Source: Chitinophaga pinensis
Lineage (GTDB): Bacteria > Bacteroidota > Bacteroidia > B-17B0 > Aurantibacillaceae
DNA: 64,000 nt
Reading direction: 5' to 3'
Assembly: GCA_945860225.1 (NCBI GenBank)
Contig: CAMAPT010000020.1
Coordinates: 1-64,000, forward strand
Part shown: one piece after another, positions 37,823 through 47,257 of the stretch
How positions within the stretch are numbered: position 1 is the stretch's first letter
How the letters are laid out: every line of letters starts with the position of its first letter
Made by a program: the position numbers and the translations under genes
Notes under the pieces: model-generated
The model's database searches: none
The model's input: only the letters and a program-made list of their open reading frames with translations
What the model was told of the DNA's origin: nothing

Positions 37823-39973
37823 TTATTTAATCAACTTCATTTCATTCAATAAATATCCTGCTCCTGCAAATTTATCTATAATAAAAAGCGTGTAGCGAAC
37901 ATCCAAAACAATATTTCTACACTGATTAGGATTATACATAATATCACTCATCGTGCCTTCCCAATTTCTATCGAAATTAGTTCCGATTAGTTGCCCTTTA
38001 GCATTGAATACCGGACTTCCGCTATTACCGCCTGTTGTATGATTACTAGCCGTAAAAGCAACAGGCATTTTACCATTCTTGTCAGTATAACGACCAAAAT
38101 CTTTTTTAAGATATAGCTCTTTCAATCTGGCAGGTACTGTAAATTCTTCATGCCCTTCAACTTCTTTTTCCATAGTTCCATCTAAGGTAGTGGCATAATG
38201 ATATTCTACCCCATCTTTTGGCTTGTAATTATTTACTTTCCCGTAAGCAATTCGTAAAGTTGAATTAGCGTCCGGGTAAAATTTCTTATTCTTAAATACT
38301 TCTTTTTGACCTTGCACATACAACTTCTGTAATTCGTTAATTTCTCGTTCGTCGTATTGAAACTGAGGAAAAACAGAAGTATTGTAATATTTCAATATAG
38401 CATTCGTAATGTACAAAACGGGATCTTTTTCATATAATGAGGCATTTTTTTCAAAATCATTCAACATAGATTCAGTTTTATCTCTATCAACAAAATTTGT
38501 ATTGGCATATAAAAATTCTGTCATTTTTTTAACATCATTATTGTGTGACACAATGAAAGAATCCAATACATAAGGCCTATTATTTGCTTGTACCCCTTTA
38601 ACATACTCATTAAGCATAGCTTCACATATCTTAATATCTGTTGATTTATTATAATTCTTATAATATCCCATTTTTTTATATTCAGCTATGGTTTTATCGA
38701 ATGTATTTGACAATCCTTTTTGCTTTTTGTACAATTCATTAAACAAGGTGTTATAATTACGAGCATAAGCGAATGCATCAATTGCCATTAGACACTCATT
38801 ATAATAATCAACTTGTTTATTTAGTATCTTATATTCACCATATACTTTTTGTAATTCAGAAAACAAATGACCATACTTCTCTTTTTTTATAGGATTACCA
38901 TTAATGGATTCGCTGAATTGCTGTTCAAAGAATTGTTTTTTAGTTAGAGCGTCATATTTTTTCAATCCATTCATTTCACCCATCCATTTTTTATAATAAT
39001 TGGCTATACTGGCATATTTACTAGCATAAGCAATCCTTACGGCGTCATTCTGCAACATATCTTGGTTCATTATCTTTAATCTTTTTTCTCGTAACGATAC
39101 CTTTAAAGGATCGCTTTCATTCATAATCATATCCACCGCATAACTAGACAGGTATTCCTGAGTGCGGCCCGGAAATCCATAAACCATAGTAAAATCATCT
39201 TTTTTGTACCCTTTTAGAGAAATAGGAATCACATGTTTAGGTTTGTATGGAACATTTTCGGAACTATATTCTGCCGGTTTGTTATCCTTATTGGCATAAA
39301 TTCGGAATACTGAAAAATCAGCATTGTGTCTTGGCCACATCCAATTGTCTGTTTCTCCTCCAAAACGCCCAATTGATGACGGAGGTGCTCCTACCATGCG
39401 AACATCTTTAAATGTTTCAACAACAAATAAATAATACTCATTTCCATAAAAAAATGGGCGGATAAAAGATTCGTAATGGGTGCCTGCTATTGACTCTTTT
39501 TCAATTTGTTTGATGTTTGCTTTAGTAATTGAATCCCTTTTCGATTCTGTAATTGTCATCGAAACTCCTTTTAATACTCTATCAGTTACATCCTCAATAC
39601 GTTGAATAATGGTTGCATTTAAATTAGGAGTGTAAACTTCTTCATTTTTATTCATTGCCCAAAAACCTTTGGTCAAATAATCTTTCTCAACGGTACTATG
39701 ATAAGCAATAGCAGAGTAACCACAATGGTGGTTCGTTAAAATTAAACCTTGATCAGAAATAATTTCTGCAGTACAGCCACCTGCAAACTGCACAATAGCG
39801 TCTTTAAGACTAGATTTGTTAACACTATATATTTGCTCTGCTGACAATTTTAAGCCATTTTTTTTCATGTCATTAATATTCAGTGCATTTAAAAGTTGTG
39901 GCAACCACATACCTTCATCAGCTTTAACTATTAAAGTGATTAATAATGTAAAGGCTAAAAAGATGTTTTTCAT
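37823..39973 (-). CDS. S46 family dipeptidyl-peptidase, DPP11-like by its specificity residue
   Basis: 716 aa with signal peptide (about 1-18), acting in the periplasm on peptides from their N-terminus. The chymotrypsin-like triad is visible: His in LTNHHCGY (82/83), Asp in ETDNWMWPRHNADFSVF, and S651 in TGGNSGSPV. Eighteen residues after the Ser lies R669 (NFDRNWEG). In Porphyromonas enzymes that position, 673 after S655, is Arg in DPP11 (Asp/Glu at P1) and Gly in DPP7. The call as DPP11 rests on this residue only. Confidence 0.92.
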   Translation of the reverse strand: MKNIFLAFTLLITLIVKADEGMWLPQLLNALNINDMKKNGLKLSAEQIYSVNKSSLKDAIVQFAGGCTAEIISDQGLILTNHHCGYSAIAYHSTVEKDYLTKGFWAMNKNEEVYTPNLNATIIQRIEDVTDRVLKGVSMTITESKRDSITKANIKQIEKESIAGTHYESFIRPFFYGNEYYLFVVETFKDVRMVGAPPSSIGRFGGETDNWMWPRHNADFSVFRIYANKDNKPAEYSSENVPYKPKHVIPISLKGYKKDDFTMVYGFPGRTQEYLSSYAVDMIMNESDPLKVSLREKRLKIMNQDMLQNDAVRIAYASKYASIANYYKKWMGEMNGLKKYDALTKKQFFEQQFSESINGNPIKKEKYGHLFSELQKVYGEYKILNKQVDYYNECLMAIDAFAYARNYNTLFNELYKKQKGLSNTFDKTIAEYKKMGYYKNYNKSTDIKICEAMLNEYVKGVQANNRPYVLDSFIVSHNNDVKKMTEFLYANTNFVDRDKTESMLNDFEKNASLYEKDPVLYITNAILKYYNTSVFPQFQYDEREINELQKLYVQGQKEVFKNKKFYPDANSTLRIAYGKVNNYKPKDGVEYHYATTLDGTMEKEVEGHEEFTVPARLKELYLKKDFGRYTDKNGKMPVAFTASNHTTGGNSGSPVFNAKGQLIGTNFDRNWEGTMSDIMYNPNQCRNIVLDVRYTLFIIDKFAGAGYLLNEMKLIK

Positions 39974-40145
39974 TAGAAGTAGATATTTATTATTATTTAT
40001 TTTTTGATATAATTCTCAATTTTTAAGACTAAATTTAAGAAAACCCAAGTCACGAATATAGCAATCTTTAAACAGGGAATTATTTGATTTACAATTAGAA
40101 TTTAAACTTATCGTGTTAATACCTAAAAGGCAGTAAAGTTAAATA

Positions 40146-40961
40146 CTACATTGTTTGGATCACTTCCTTCATAATTAAACTCATTTTAGGTTCAGCTAAT
40201 GAAGCAACATATTGAACCTCTTCATGCGTTATTTCAACTATTTTTCCTTCAGCACCCAAATCAGTAATTATACTTATTCCAAAAACCTTCATACCCGAAT
40301 GTTTAGCTACTATTACTTCAGGGACTGTGCTCATGCCAACAGCATCGGCTCCGATTCGCGATAAATACCTATACTCTGCCGGCGTTTCAAAACAAGGCCC
40401 TGTTAATCCTGCATAGCATCCTTGACTAACCTTAATTCCATTTTTATTAGCAATTTGTATTGCACTAGCAATCATTTTTTTATCATAAACCTCGCTCATA
40501 TCAGGAAAACGAGGTCCTAATTCTGGTATATTTCTACCTATTAATGGATTAGTTGGAAATAAATTAATATGATCGTTGATAATCATAATTTCCCCTATTT
40601 CGAAACTAGGATTCATCCCGCCACTAGCATTTGAAACACATAAAGAATGAACACCGAGTGCTTTCATAACTCTCACTGGGAATGCAATTTGCAACATGGT
40701 ATATCCTTCATAAAAATGAAATCTACCCTGCATAGCTACCACCTTTTTACCGCCAAGTTCCCCAAAAATTAATTTGCCAGAATGCCCCTCAACGGTACTT
40801 ACTGCGAAGTTGGGAATATCTTCATAGGGAATCACAAACTCAGCATTAATTTCCTTTACCAATCCTCCTAAACCTGTACCTAAAATAATGCCTATCTCAG
40901 GCTTAAAATGATTCGTTTTATTAAGAATACTTTTGGTGGTGAAATTTATTTGTTCTAACAT
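40146..40961 (-). CDS. punA: Purine nucleoside phosphorylase, trimeric type
   Basis: 271 aa from the ATG at 40961; a frame extension to 41015 would overlap lpxK by 95 bp. It phosphorolyses purine nucleosides to base and ribose 1-phosphate. Visible: IILGTGLGGL, VEGHSGKLIFGEL, MQGRFHFYEGY, NASGGMNPSFEIGEIMII, GPCFETPAEYR with E192, and GMSTVPEVIVAKHSGMKVFGISIITDLG. D234 stands where human PNP has Asn243, a change that in the human enzyme favours adenosine. It overlaps the end of lpxK by 41 bp. Confidence 0.93.
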   Translation of the reverse strand: MLEQINFTTKSILNKTNHFKPEIGIILGTGLGGLVKEINAEFVIPYEDIPNFAVSTVEGHSGKLIFGELGGKKVVAMQGRFHFYEGYTMLQIAFPVRVMKALGVHSLCVSNASGGMNPSFEIGEIMIINDHINLFPTNPLIGRNIPELGPRFPDMSEVYDKKMIASAIQIANKNGIKVSQGCYAGLTGPCFETPAEYRYLSRIGADAVGMSTVPEVIVAKHSGMKVFGISIITDLGAEGKIVEITHEEVQYVASLAEPKMSLIMKEVIQTM

Positions 40962-42003
40962 AATCCGTAATTGTTTCATTAAATTCTTGCGACTTATCTC
41001 TGAAATCGACCTCAATAGGAAGGATATAAAGAGGCATATTTATAGTTATAGACTCCAAATCCGGCATCTTTAAACGCATGGCATCTTTTTCAGTAGTCAC
41101 AATAATTTTATTTTCTTCCTTAATGGCATCAAATTCTGCTTTGATACGAATTAAATCATTGGTAGTAAATTGGTAATGATCTGGATATTGTACATGTTTA
41201 ACCTCTGATGCATATTCCTTAAGGTACGTTACCATAGGTTGAGGATTTCCAATGCCAGTAAAAACAAGAATATGATAACGATATAAATCATTAAGTGTAT
41301 CAATTATTTCTTGATGATTTTGAAAACCGATTAATTCACCATACTTAAGCCAAGAAAAAAATATTTTTTGGTGAGCCAATGGCTTTAAATCTTTGGTTAT
41401 ATGTTTAATATCTATTGAGGTTGCACTGTAAGGCATTTTACTTATAATAATTATATCAGCCCTATTGATGCCCACATTAGATTCTCTTAGTGTGCCCGCA
41501 GGCAACAAACTATCATATATATATAGATTAGAATAATCACTAATTACTATTTTCAGTTCGCTATTGAGCGCGCGATGCTGAAAGGCATCATCTAAAATGA
41601 TAACTTGAGGAGGTTGAGGAAATTTCAATATTTGTTGAACTCCGTTTACTCTATTGGCATCAACGCAAACATCTAATTCAGGATTTTTGGTTATATATTG
41701 TAATGGTTCATCACCTATGTCAAATACGGTACTATTTTTCACTGCGCGAATGAATCCTGAAGTTTTTCGTTTGTATCCTCTACTTAAAAGGGCTAATTTA
41801 AATTGTGGAGATAAAAGCTTCACTAAATACTCTACATGTGGAGTTTTTCCTGTTCCACCAACAGCTAAATTTCCTACGCAAATCGTATGAATATCAAAAG
41901 ACTTTGATTTCAAAATATTCCAATCGTATAAGGCATTACGAATTGAAGTAACAACTCCATAAATGGCAGCAAAAGGTGAAAAAACTATTTTTTTTAAAGT
42001 CAC
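40921..42003 (-). CDS. lpxK: Tetraacyldisaccharide 4'-kinase LpxK
   Basis: 360 aa membrane-associated kinase phosphorylating the 4' position of the lipid A disaccharide. N-terminal region LKKIVFSPFAAIYGVVTSIRNALYDW is followed by VGNLAVGGTGKTPHVEYLVKLL, the Walker A-like P-loop. Typical are ALLSRGYKRKT, GDEPLQYI, VIILDDAFQHRAL and LPAGTLRE. The start is a GTG. It overlaps the downstream punA start by 41 bp. With lpxB, kdsA and kdnAB it places several lipid A/inner-core steps in this window. Confidence 0.95.
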   Translation of the reverse strand: MTLKKIVFSPFAAIYGVVTSIRNALYDWNILKSKSFDIHTICVGNLAVGGTGKTPHVEYLVKLLSPQFKLALLSRGYKRKTSGFIRAVKNSTVFDIGDEPLQYITKNPELDVCVDANRVNGVQQILKFPQPPQVIILDDAFQHRALNSELKIVISDYSNLYIYDSLLPAGTLRESNVGINRADIIIISKMPYSATSIDIKHITKDLKPLAHQKIFFSWLKYGELIGFQNHQEIIDTLNDLYRYHILVFTGIGNPQPMVTYLKEYASEVKHVQYPDHYQFTTNDLIRIKAEFDAIKEENKIIVTTEKDAMRLKMPDLESITINMPLYILPIEVDFRDKSQEFNETITDYVRTNKFHHQKYS

Positions 42004-42083
42004 TTCGTTGGTTTATTAGTGGTGAAATTACTCGGTTTTTATTAAAAAAGAAAATCTTTTACTGAATCCTACCAATAAACTAA

Positions 42084-43088
42084 CTACCTAAATAGAGAAA
42101 TATGACCTTGACGGGTAATTTTTTTCTCTGTATTTTTTTGAATAGCATCTAAACGGTACACGTAAACATCATCCGGGCATGGATTTCCTTTATATTTCCC
42201 ATCCCATTTTCCACCAACGGTATTAGAGACGTATACAATATTGCCCCAACGATCAAAAACGGTGAGTGAAAAATACGAGTACTCGCATTGAAATAATGGA
42301 CAAAACAAATCGTTCTTTTCATCATCATTGGGCGAAAAACTATTTGGTATATATAGGTCGCATTCACAATTTTTAAACTTAACCCAAACACTATCGGTAT
42401 TTGCCCCACATTCAGGAGATATACTTTTAACCCAATAAGGACCTTCTTTTGATATGTGAATACTTGAAGAAAAAGCCCCGGTATTCCAATATAACTTTAC
42501 ATTATCCGGAACTATTTTCATAGATATGATTTTATTTGTCTCATTTTCACAAAACTGTAATTCTGAACCAAAATTAGGCAGAGCATGATTAGCCTGTTTT
42601 ATACGAAAAGTATCTATAAAATAACAGCCTTTATTACTGGCTTTAACCCAATATAATCCAGGTTTGTCAAACTTACATTGATTTAATGTTTCTCCTGTCA
42701 TCCACAAATACTGATAATTGAAATTTTTCATTTTTATCGCTACAGAACCTTTGCAGATGAAGGTATCTCTCACCGATATTTTTGGTTTATCATTTATCAC
42801 TAAATAAGTACTATCTACAAGTTTATCTTTACCATCAGAAATTGTCACTATATGCAATCCATCATGTTTAATATATATTTGTTTGGCATGCACTACTATT
42901 GCCTTTGGAGTTAACCAACTATATGTTGCTGAAATTGGAATTTTGTTTTCAGAAAATTTTAATAAAAATGAATCTCCACTACATATAAAGGTTGTATCAG
43001 GTAACTGATTTAATGCTTTTATTTGAGCTGTTCCTTCAAAAACAAACATTATGAACAAGATAAAAAATATGTGTGTTTTATTTTTCAA
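42084..43088 (-). CDS. T9SS type-B sorting domain surface protein
   Basis: 334 aa secreted protein. It begins with a signal peptide (ILFIMFVFEGTAQ), with a TTG start, since the first ATG would cut it. Several Ig-like/PKD-like segments follow, with paired Cys, for example TFICSGDSFLLKF and TFICKGSVAIKM. The C-terminal about 90 residues are the gliding-motility-associated CHU_C/type-B sorting domain: CDLYIPNSFSPNDDEKNDLF, SLTVFDRWGNIVY and GKWDGKYKGNPCPDDVYVYRL. It is exported by T9SS to the cell surface. The binding target is unknown. It follows the propeller kinase by 54 bp. Confidence 0.85.
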   Translation of the reverse strand: MKNKTHIFFILFIMFVFEGTAQIKALNQLPDTTFICSGDSFLLKFSENKIPISATYSWLTPKAIVVHAKQIYIKHDGLHIVTISDGKDKLVDSTYLVINDKPKISVRDTFICKGSVAIKMKNFNYQYLWMTGETLNQCKFDKPGLYWVKASNKGCYFIDTFRIKQANHALPNFGSELQFCENETNKIISMKIVPDNVKLYWNTGAFSSSIHISKEGPYWVKSISPECGANTDSVWVKFKNCECDLYIPNSFSPNDDEKNDLFCPLFQCEYSYFSLTVFDRWGNIVYVSNTVGGKWDGKYKGNPCPDDVYVYRLDAIQKNTEKKITRQGHISLFR

Positions 43089-43142
43089 TGGTTACTTATA
43101 AATCTACTCTTCCTAAATTAGGTTACTAATTTTTCCAGTTAT

Positions 43143-46070
43143 TTAAATTTGTAAAGAAATTGTTATTATAGTTCCGCGTCCTGTTTCAGATACATCTGAC
43201 TTGTCTTTTATTTCAACTTTTTGTTGTTTACCTGTTAGTTTTGTATTAAGCTCCAAAATATTTTCAATTGTTTTAGTGCCTAGCGATTTATGTCCTGCCT
43301 TAGCATTTTGCTTTGCCTTATTAAATCCTATTCCATCGTCTTCAATTATTATCAATAAACTTTTACTGGTGTCTTTTTTAAAATGAATATGTAGTGTACC
43401 GTGTTCGTGTTTTGGTAAAATGCCATGTAAAATAGAATTTTCGACATAAGGCTGAATAATCATATTCGGAATTTTAATTTCCAATGTATTTATATCGGAA
43501 TCTACCTCTATTTTGAAATCAAATTTGCCTTTAAATCGTTCTTTTTCTAAATCTAAATAATAATTTAATCGAGTCAATTCTTCGTGCAGGGTAATTTCAC
43601 TTTGTGAGGCTTTTTCAATTATCATTCGGATTAATCTAGAAAACTTCGCTAAATATTCACTTGCTTTTAATGAATCATTCGAATGAATATAATTTTGAAT
43701 AGATGTTAATGAATTAAATATAAAATGTGGGCTCATCAACGAATTCATGGCCTGATGTTTTAATAAATTAACTTGTCTATCTTCTTGAGCTCTCTGCATG
43801 ACTTTTAAACGAACTCTTTTAACCCAAATAAAAACAATGGTTATCATTAAAATAATTCCAATTAGAATGATAGTTAAAATAAACCAAATAGTTTGCGTGA
43901 AAGGAATTTCTTTTTGTATGAAAATAGTTGTTGGTACGGACCAATTTATACCATCGTAGGAACAAATAATATCTAATTGATGATTTCCTCCATCTATAGC
44001 CGTCAGATGAATTTGTCTGTTATCTAAATTGAACCAACGAGTATTATATCTATATCGATAAAATTGCTTGTTGGGTTTTGCATATAATGGACTAGAAAAA
44101 TTAATCGTTACATCAGATTGATTTGGGGACAATCTCAACTGATTATTTTCAAAATCTATCGCTTTGCCATTTGACTCAATTGTTGTTATATATGCTCTGT
44201 TTGGCATTTTAATATTCATTAACAAATCCTCCAAACTACAAATGGTAATACCTTTATCTGTACAAATGGCACAATGACTCCCTTGAAACACTATATCGTT
44301 AATAGTATTTGACAATAAGCCATTTGATTTATTGTATATGAAAATCGGATTAAATTTCAAGTCACAAATAAATAAACCATCTAATGTGGCTAACCAAATT
44401 TTATTTTGATATGTTTTTATTTTCTTCACCGTTGTTAACGGATAATTACCAACCTGTTGAATTAAAGTTGAATCTTCCAAAACAGTAATCCCATTTTCAT
44501 GAGCTAAATAGATTTTATTATTAAAACTGCTTATGTGATTTACATAAAAATTAAATGCTGGATGATTGTAACTAGTATAAGTTTTTGTTGAAAATGAATA
44601 ACGACTTAGTCCGTCTGAAGTTCCAATTAGCAATCCATTGGAAGACTCATACAAAGCATTAATTTTTGTTCGATAATCTGGAAATGAAATAAGCGTGTCG
44701 CTAATGTTATATTTATCTAAAGATTGTTTAATCGTTTGATATAAATTACCTTGCCGGTCGGCGAGGTAAGCAGCCGACGGATTTTTAGAATAACTAAACA
44801 AACGTGAATCGAGTGGTTTAAAATGAAAAAATGATTTACCTATTAAAAACTCTTTTTCTTGACTATTTATTGAACCCGTCTTAGCATAAAGAACAGAATT
44901 ACCATAAGGGTAAATACCATAAATGGTTTCATTAAATAAATCGTCAGGAGAAACTACAACCTGGGCTTGGTGGTTCATTCTATCATAAATAAACAGCCCA
45001 TTATTAGTACCTACGAGTAGATGATTATTTACAAAAGCGGCATTTAAAACTGTTAAGATTTTTCTGTTAGATGCGAACGAAATATTTTGAAATTTAGGAT
45101 TTTGTATAAAGTAAACCCCATCATTAAAAGTCCCTATCCATATATGGTCATCCGCATCCTTATATAAACAATTAATCAGAACTTTATCAATCCCCAATAA
45201 ATCAAACGCATCATAAAGAACATTGTTCTCAATAAGATACAAATTATCATCAGGCGTATTGGTAAACCAAATTCTGTTGAATTTATCGACAACTAATTTA
45301 TTTATTTCGGTAACTCCGCTCGTATTAAAAAAGTTGCTTGTTTTTTGTGTTTGAATCGAAATAGTTTGAACACTAACACTATCCTTCATGCATAGTATCT
45401 TATTATTACTACCCATGTAAATATTTCCCGATTCATCTTCAGTAATCACATATATGGGTTCATTGCCTATCAAATCAATTTTTATTTGTTTTCCATCCTT
45501 GAATTCATACAATCCATTGCTTCTTCCAACTAAAATTTGTTGTTGAGAAGTTTTATAAATGGCAAAAGCCCGATTCTCTTTTTCTTTTTTCTTAACTTCA
45601 TCATCAGACTGATGACCATTTTTAAGATTAATAACCGAAACTGAATTTTGAAAATTAAGGGAATAGGCATACTGATCTTTTAAAATAAGCTCATCTGTAG
45701 CCTGATTAAATTTTAATTGCTTAATAATAGTAGCTTCAGTCTTTTTTTTGAAATACTCGTAAATACCTTCCCGTTGAGTTACAATAAGTAAATTATTTTC
45801 TTGATTAAACCCTATATTCCTAATACTATTAGACTTAAGAGTTTTAGGTTTTATTTTTTCAAATTTATACCCATCAAATTCATACACCCCATTCTCAGTG
45901 GCTAAATGAATGACGTGCTGAGCATTTTGTTTGATTGAAAAAACATTAGTGTTGCTTAATCCGTCTTCAGGACCATAATGTTGGAAAGAAAAGCTTCTAT
46001 TTTGACCCTTTGCAAAAAAAGACAAAATAAGAGCCATAAAAGCTAATCGGTATGCGGTTTTTATAAGCAT
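43143..46070 (-). CDS. Propeller-domain sensor histidine kinase, LytS type
   Basis: 975 aa from the ATG at 46070. After a signal peptide come two-component regulator propeller repeats (about 25-640; QHYGPEDGLSNTNVFSIKQ, VWIGTFNDGVYF-like blades) and a Y_Y_Y-type beta domain (about 640-725). A transmembrane helix (about 730-755) leads to a LytS/PF06580 kinase. Its phosphorylation site lies in MSPHFIFNSLTSIQNY, where most relatives have QMNPHF. IQPYVENSILHG and IEDDGIGF are the ATP-binding boxes. No LytTR regulator gene is adjacent. Confidence 0.92.
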   Translation of the reverse strand: MLIKTAYRLAFMALILSFFAKGQNRSFSFQHYGPEDGLSNTNVFSIKQNAQHVIHLATENGVYEFDGYKFEKIKPKTLKSNSIRNIGFNQENNLLIVTQREGIYEYFKKKTEATIIKQLKFNQATDELILKDQYAYSLNFQNSVSVINLKNGHQSDDEVKKKEKENRAFAIYKTSQQQILVGRSNGLYEFKDGKQIKIDLIGNEPIYVITEDESGNIYMGSNNKILCMKDSVSVQTISIQTQKTSNFFNTSGVTEINKLVVDKFNRIWFTNTPDDNLYLIENNVLYDAFDLLGIDKVLINCLYKDADDHIWIGTFNDGVYFIQNPKFQNISFASNRKILTVLNAAFVNNHLLVGTNNGLFIYDRMNHQAQVVVSPDDLFNETIYGIYPYGNSVLYAKTGSINSQEKEFLIGKSFFHFKPLDSRLFSYSKNPSAAYLADRQGNLYQTIKQSLDKYNISDTLISFPDYRTKINALYESSNGLLIGTSDGLSRYSFSTKTYTSYNHPAFNFYVNHISSFNNKIYLAHENGITVLEDSTLIQQVGNYPLTTVKKIKTYQNKIWLATLDGLFICDLKFNPIFIYNKSNGLLSNTINDIVFQGSHCAICTDKGITICSLEDLLMNIKMPNRAYITTIESNGKAIDFENNQLRLSPNQSDVTINFSSPLYAKPNKQFYRYRYNTRWFNLDNRQIHLTAIDGGNHQLDIICSYDGINWSVPTTIFIQKEIPFTQTIWFILTIILIGIILMITIVFIWVKRVRLKVMQRAQEDRQVNLLKHQAMNSLMSPHFIFNSLTSIQNYIHSNDSLKASEYLAKFSRLIRMIIEKASQSEITLHEELTRLNYYLDLEKERFKGKFDFKIEVDSDINTLEIKIPNMIIQPYVENSILHGILPKHEHGTLHIHFKKDTSKSLLIIIEDDGIGFNKAKQNAKAGHKSLGTKTIENILELNTKLTGKQQKVEIKDKSDVSETGRGTIITISLQI

Positions 46071-46142
46071 AGAAGACAAGCTAAAGTTAACAAAATAAGT
46101 TAAAATACTTTAGTAATAGCCTTGTTCCGATATTTTTTCAGT

Positions 46143-46946
46143 TTACTTTCCTGAAACAAAATATTTTTTGGCTTCAGGCATAAAAGCTTTCAGATTCGCA
46201 ATTCTGGTTTCATCACTTGGATGTGTGCTTAAAAGTTCAGGTGGTTTAGTTCCTGAAGATGCTTGAGACATACGCTCCCAAAATCCAATCGCTACTTCTG
46301 GATTATACCCTCCCATTGCCGCAAAAACAAGTCCCATTTTATCAGCCTCAGTTTCATGAGTTCGACTATATTTAAGTATGCCTAAATTGGTACTTAAACC
46401 ATAAGCCTGCTGAAATATGGATTGGGTTAATGCCGGTTTTTGTTGCATAGCTGTTGATAACACAGCAGCGCCAAATTGAACAATAAGCCCCTGACTCATT
46501 CGTTCATTTCCGTGACGTGCAATTGCGTGAGCAATCTCGTGTCCCATTACCACTGCTAAACTAGCTTCATCTTGCGTTACAGGAAGTAACCCTGTATAAA
46601 CTACTACTTTCCCTCCTGGCATACACCAAGCGTTTACTATATTTTCATCAACCACATTAAATTCCCATTTAAAACCATTTAACTGTGAGCTTAATCCTTT
46701 ATCAGTATAATATTTTTCTACTGCTTGTTGTATTTTAGTCCCCACTTGTTTTACCATAATGGTTCTATTATCTGAAGCGGGTAATGGTTTGTTTTGAGTC
46801 AAAAATTTATCATACTCGGTCAAACCCATAGCTATCATGTCTGTTTCAGGAATTAAACTAATAGACCGACGCCCAGTAATGGCATTTTTTTGACAGGATA
46901 AAACGAATATTATAAAAACAGAGAATAATATGATGTTTTTTTTCAT
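46143..46946 (-). CDS. M48 family metalloprotease lipoprotein
   Basis: 267 aa lipoprotein with lipobox VLSC (Cys about 18). The zinc site HEIAH is at residues 136-140 (VMGHEIAHAIARHGNER), with the third ligand in THETEADKMG near 203. It contains NAWCMPGGKVVVYTGLL, as in LoiP/YcaL/BepA-type periplasmic proteases that act in outer-membrane quality control. It is 14 nt after clpS. Start and length are normal. Confidence 0.93.
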   Translation of the reverse strand: MKKNIILFSVFIIFVLSCQKNAITGRRSISLIPETDMIAMGLTEYDKFLTQNKPLPASDNRTIMVKQVGTKIQQAVEKYYTDKGLSSQLNGFKWEFNVVDENIVNAWCMPGGKVVVYTGLLPVTQDEASLAVVMGHEIAHAIARHGNERMSQGLIVQFGAAVLSTAMQQKPALTQSIFQQAYGLSTNLGILKYSRTHETEADKMGLVFAAMGGYNPEVAIGFWERMSQASSGTKPPELLSTHPSDETRIANLKAFMPEAKKYFVSGK

Positions 46947-46960
46947 GATTAATTTAATAT

Positions 46961-47242
46961 TTATTGAATTTCGGCCGTTAATCCTTTTTCTTGAAGCGTT
47001 TCACAAATAGGTTTCATTTTATCAAAAGGACCTATTTTCACAATGCATTTTCCTGTATAGTGAATTATAGTGGCGCATTGTTCTGCCTGCAAACTATCGT
47101 GTTGACAATAGGCTACCAAACATTCAATTACCCATTCAAAAGTATTAACATCATCATTAAATAATACTATTGTCCTTAAATCGTCTTCTTGAGATAATAC
47201 CTCTAACTCAAGTAATTTTTCAGTTTCTGTATAATTTTTCAT
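46961..47242 (-). CDS. clpS: ATP-dependent Clp protease adaptor ClpS
   Basis: 93 aa cytoplasmic adaptor that delivers N-degron substrates to ClpA/ClpC-type unfoldases. The core motif TIVLFNDDVNTFEWVIECL with the Asn-Asp pair that contacts N-terminal residues is intact. YCQHDSLQAEQCATIIHYTGKCIVKIG follows, and the N-terminal extension of 25 residues is short and acidic. It is 15 nt after the giant gene and 14 nt before the M48 gene, all on the same strand. Confidence 0.95.
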   Translation of the reverse strand: MKNYTETEKLLELEVLSQEDDLRTIVLFNDDVNTFEWVIECLVAYCQHDSLQAEQCATIIHYTGKCIVKIGPFDKMKPICETLQEKGLTAEIQ

Positions 47243-47257
47243 ACACTTTAATGATAT

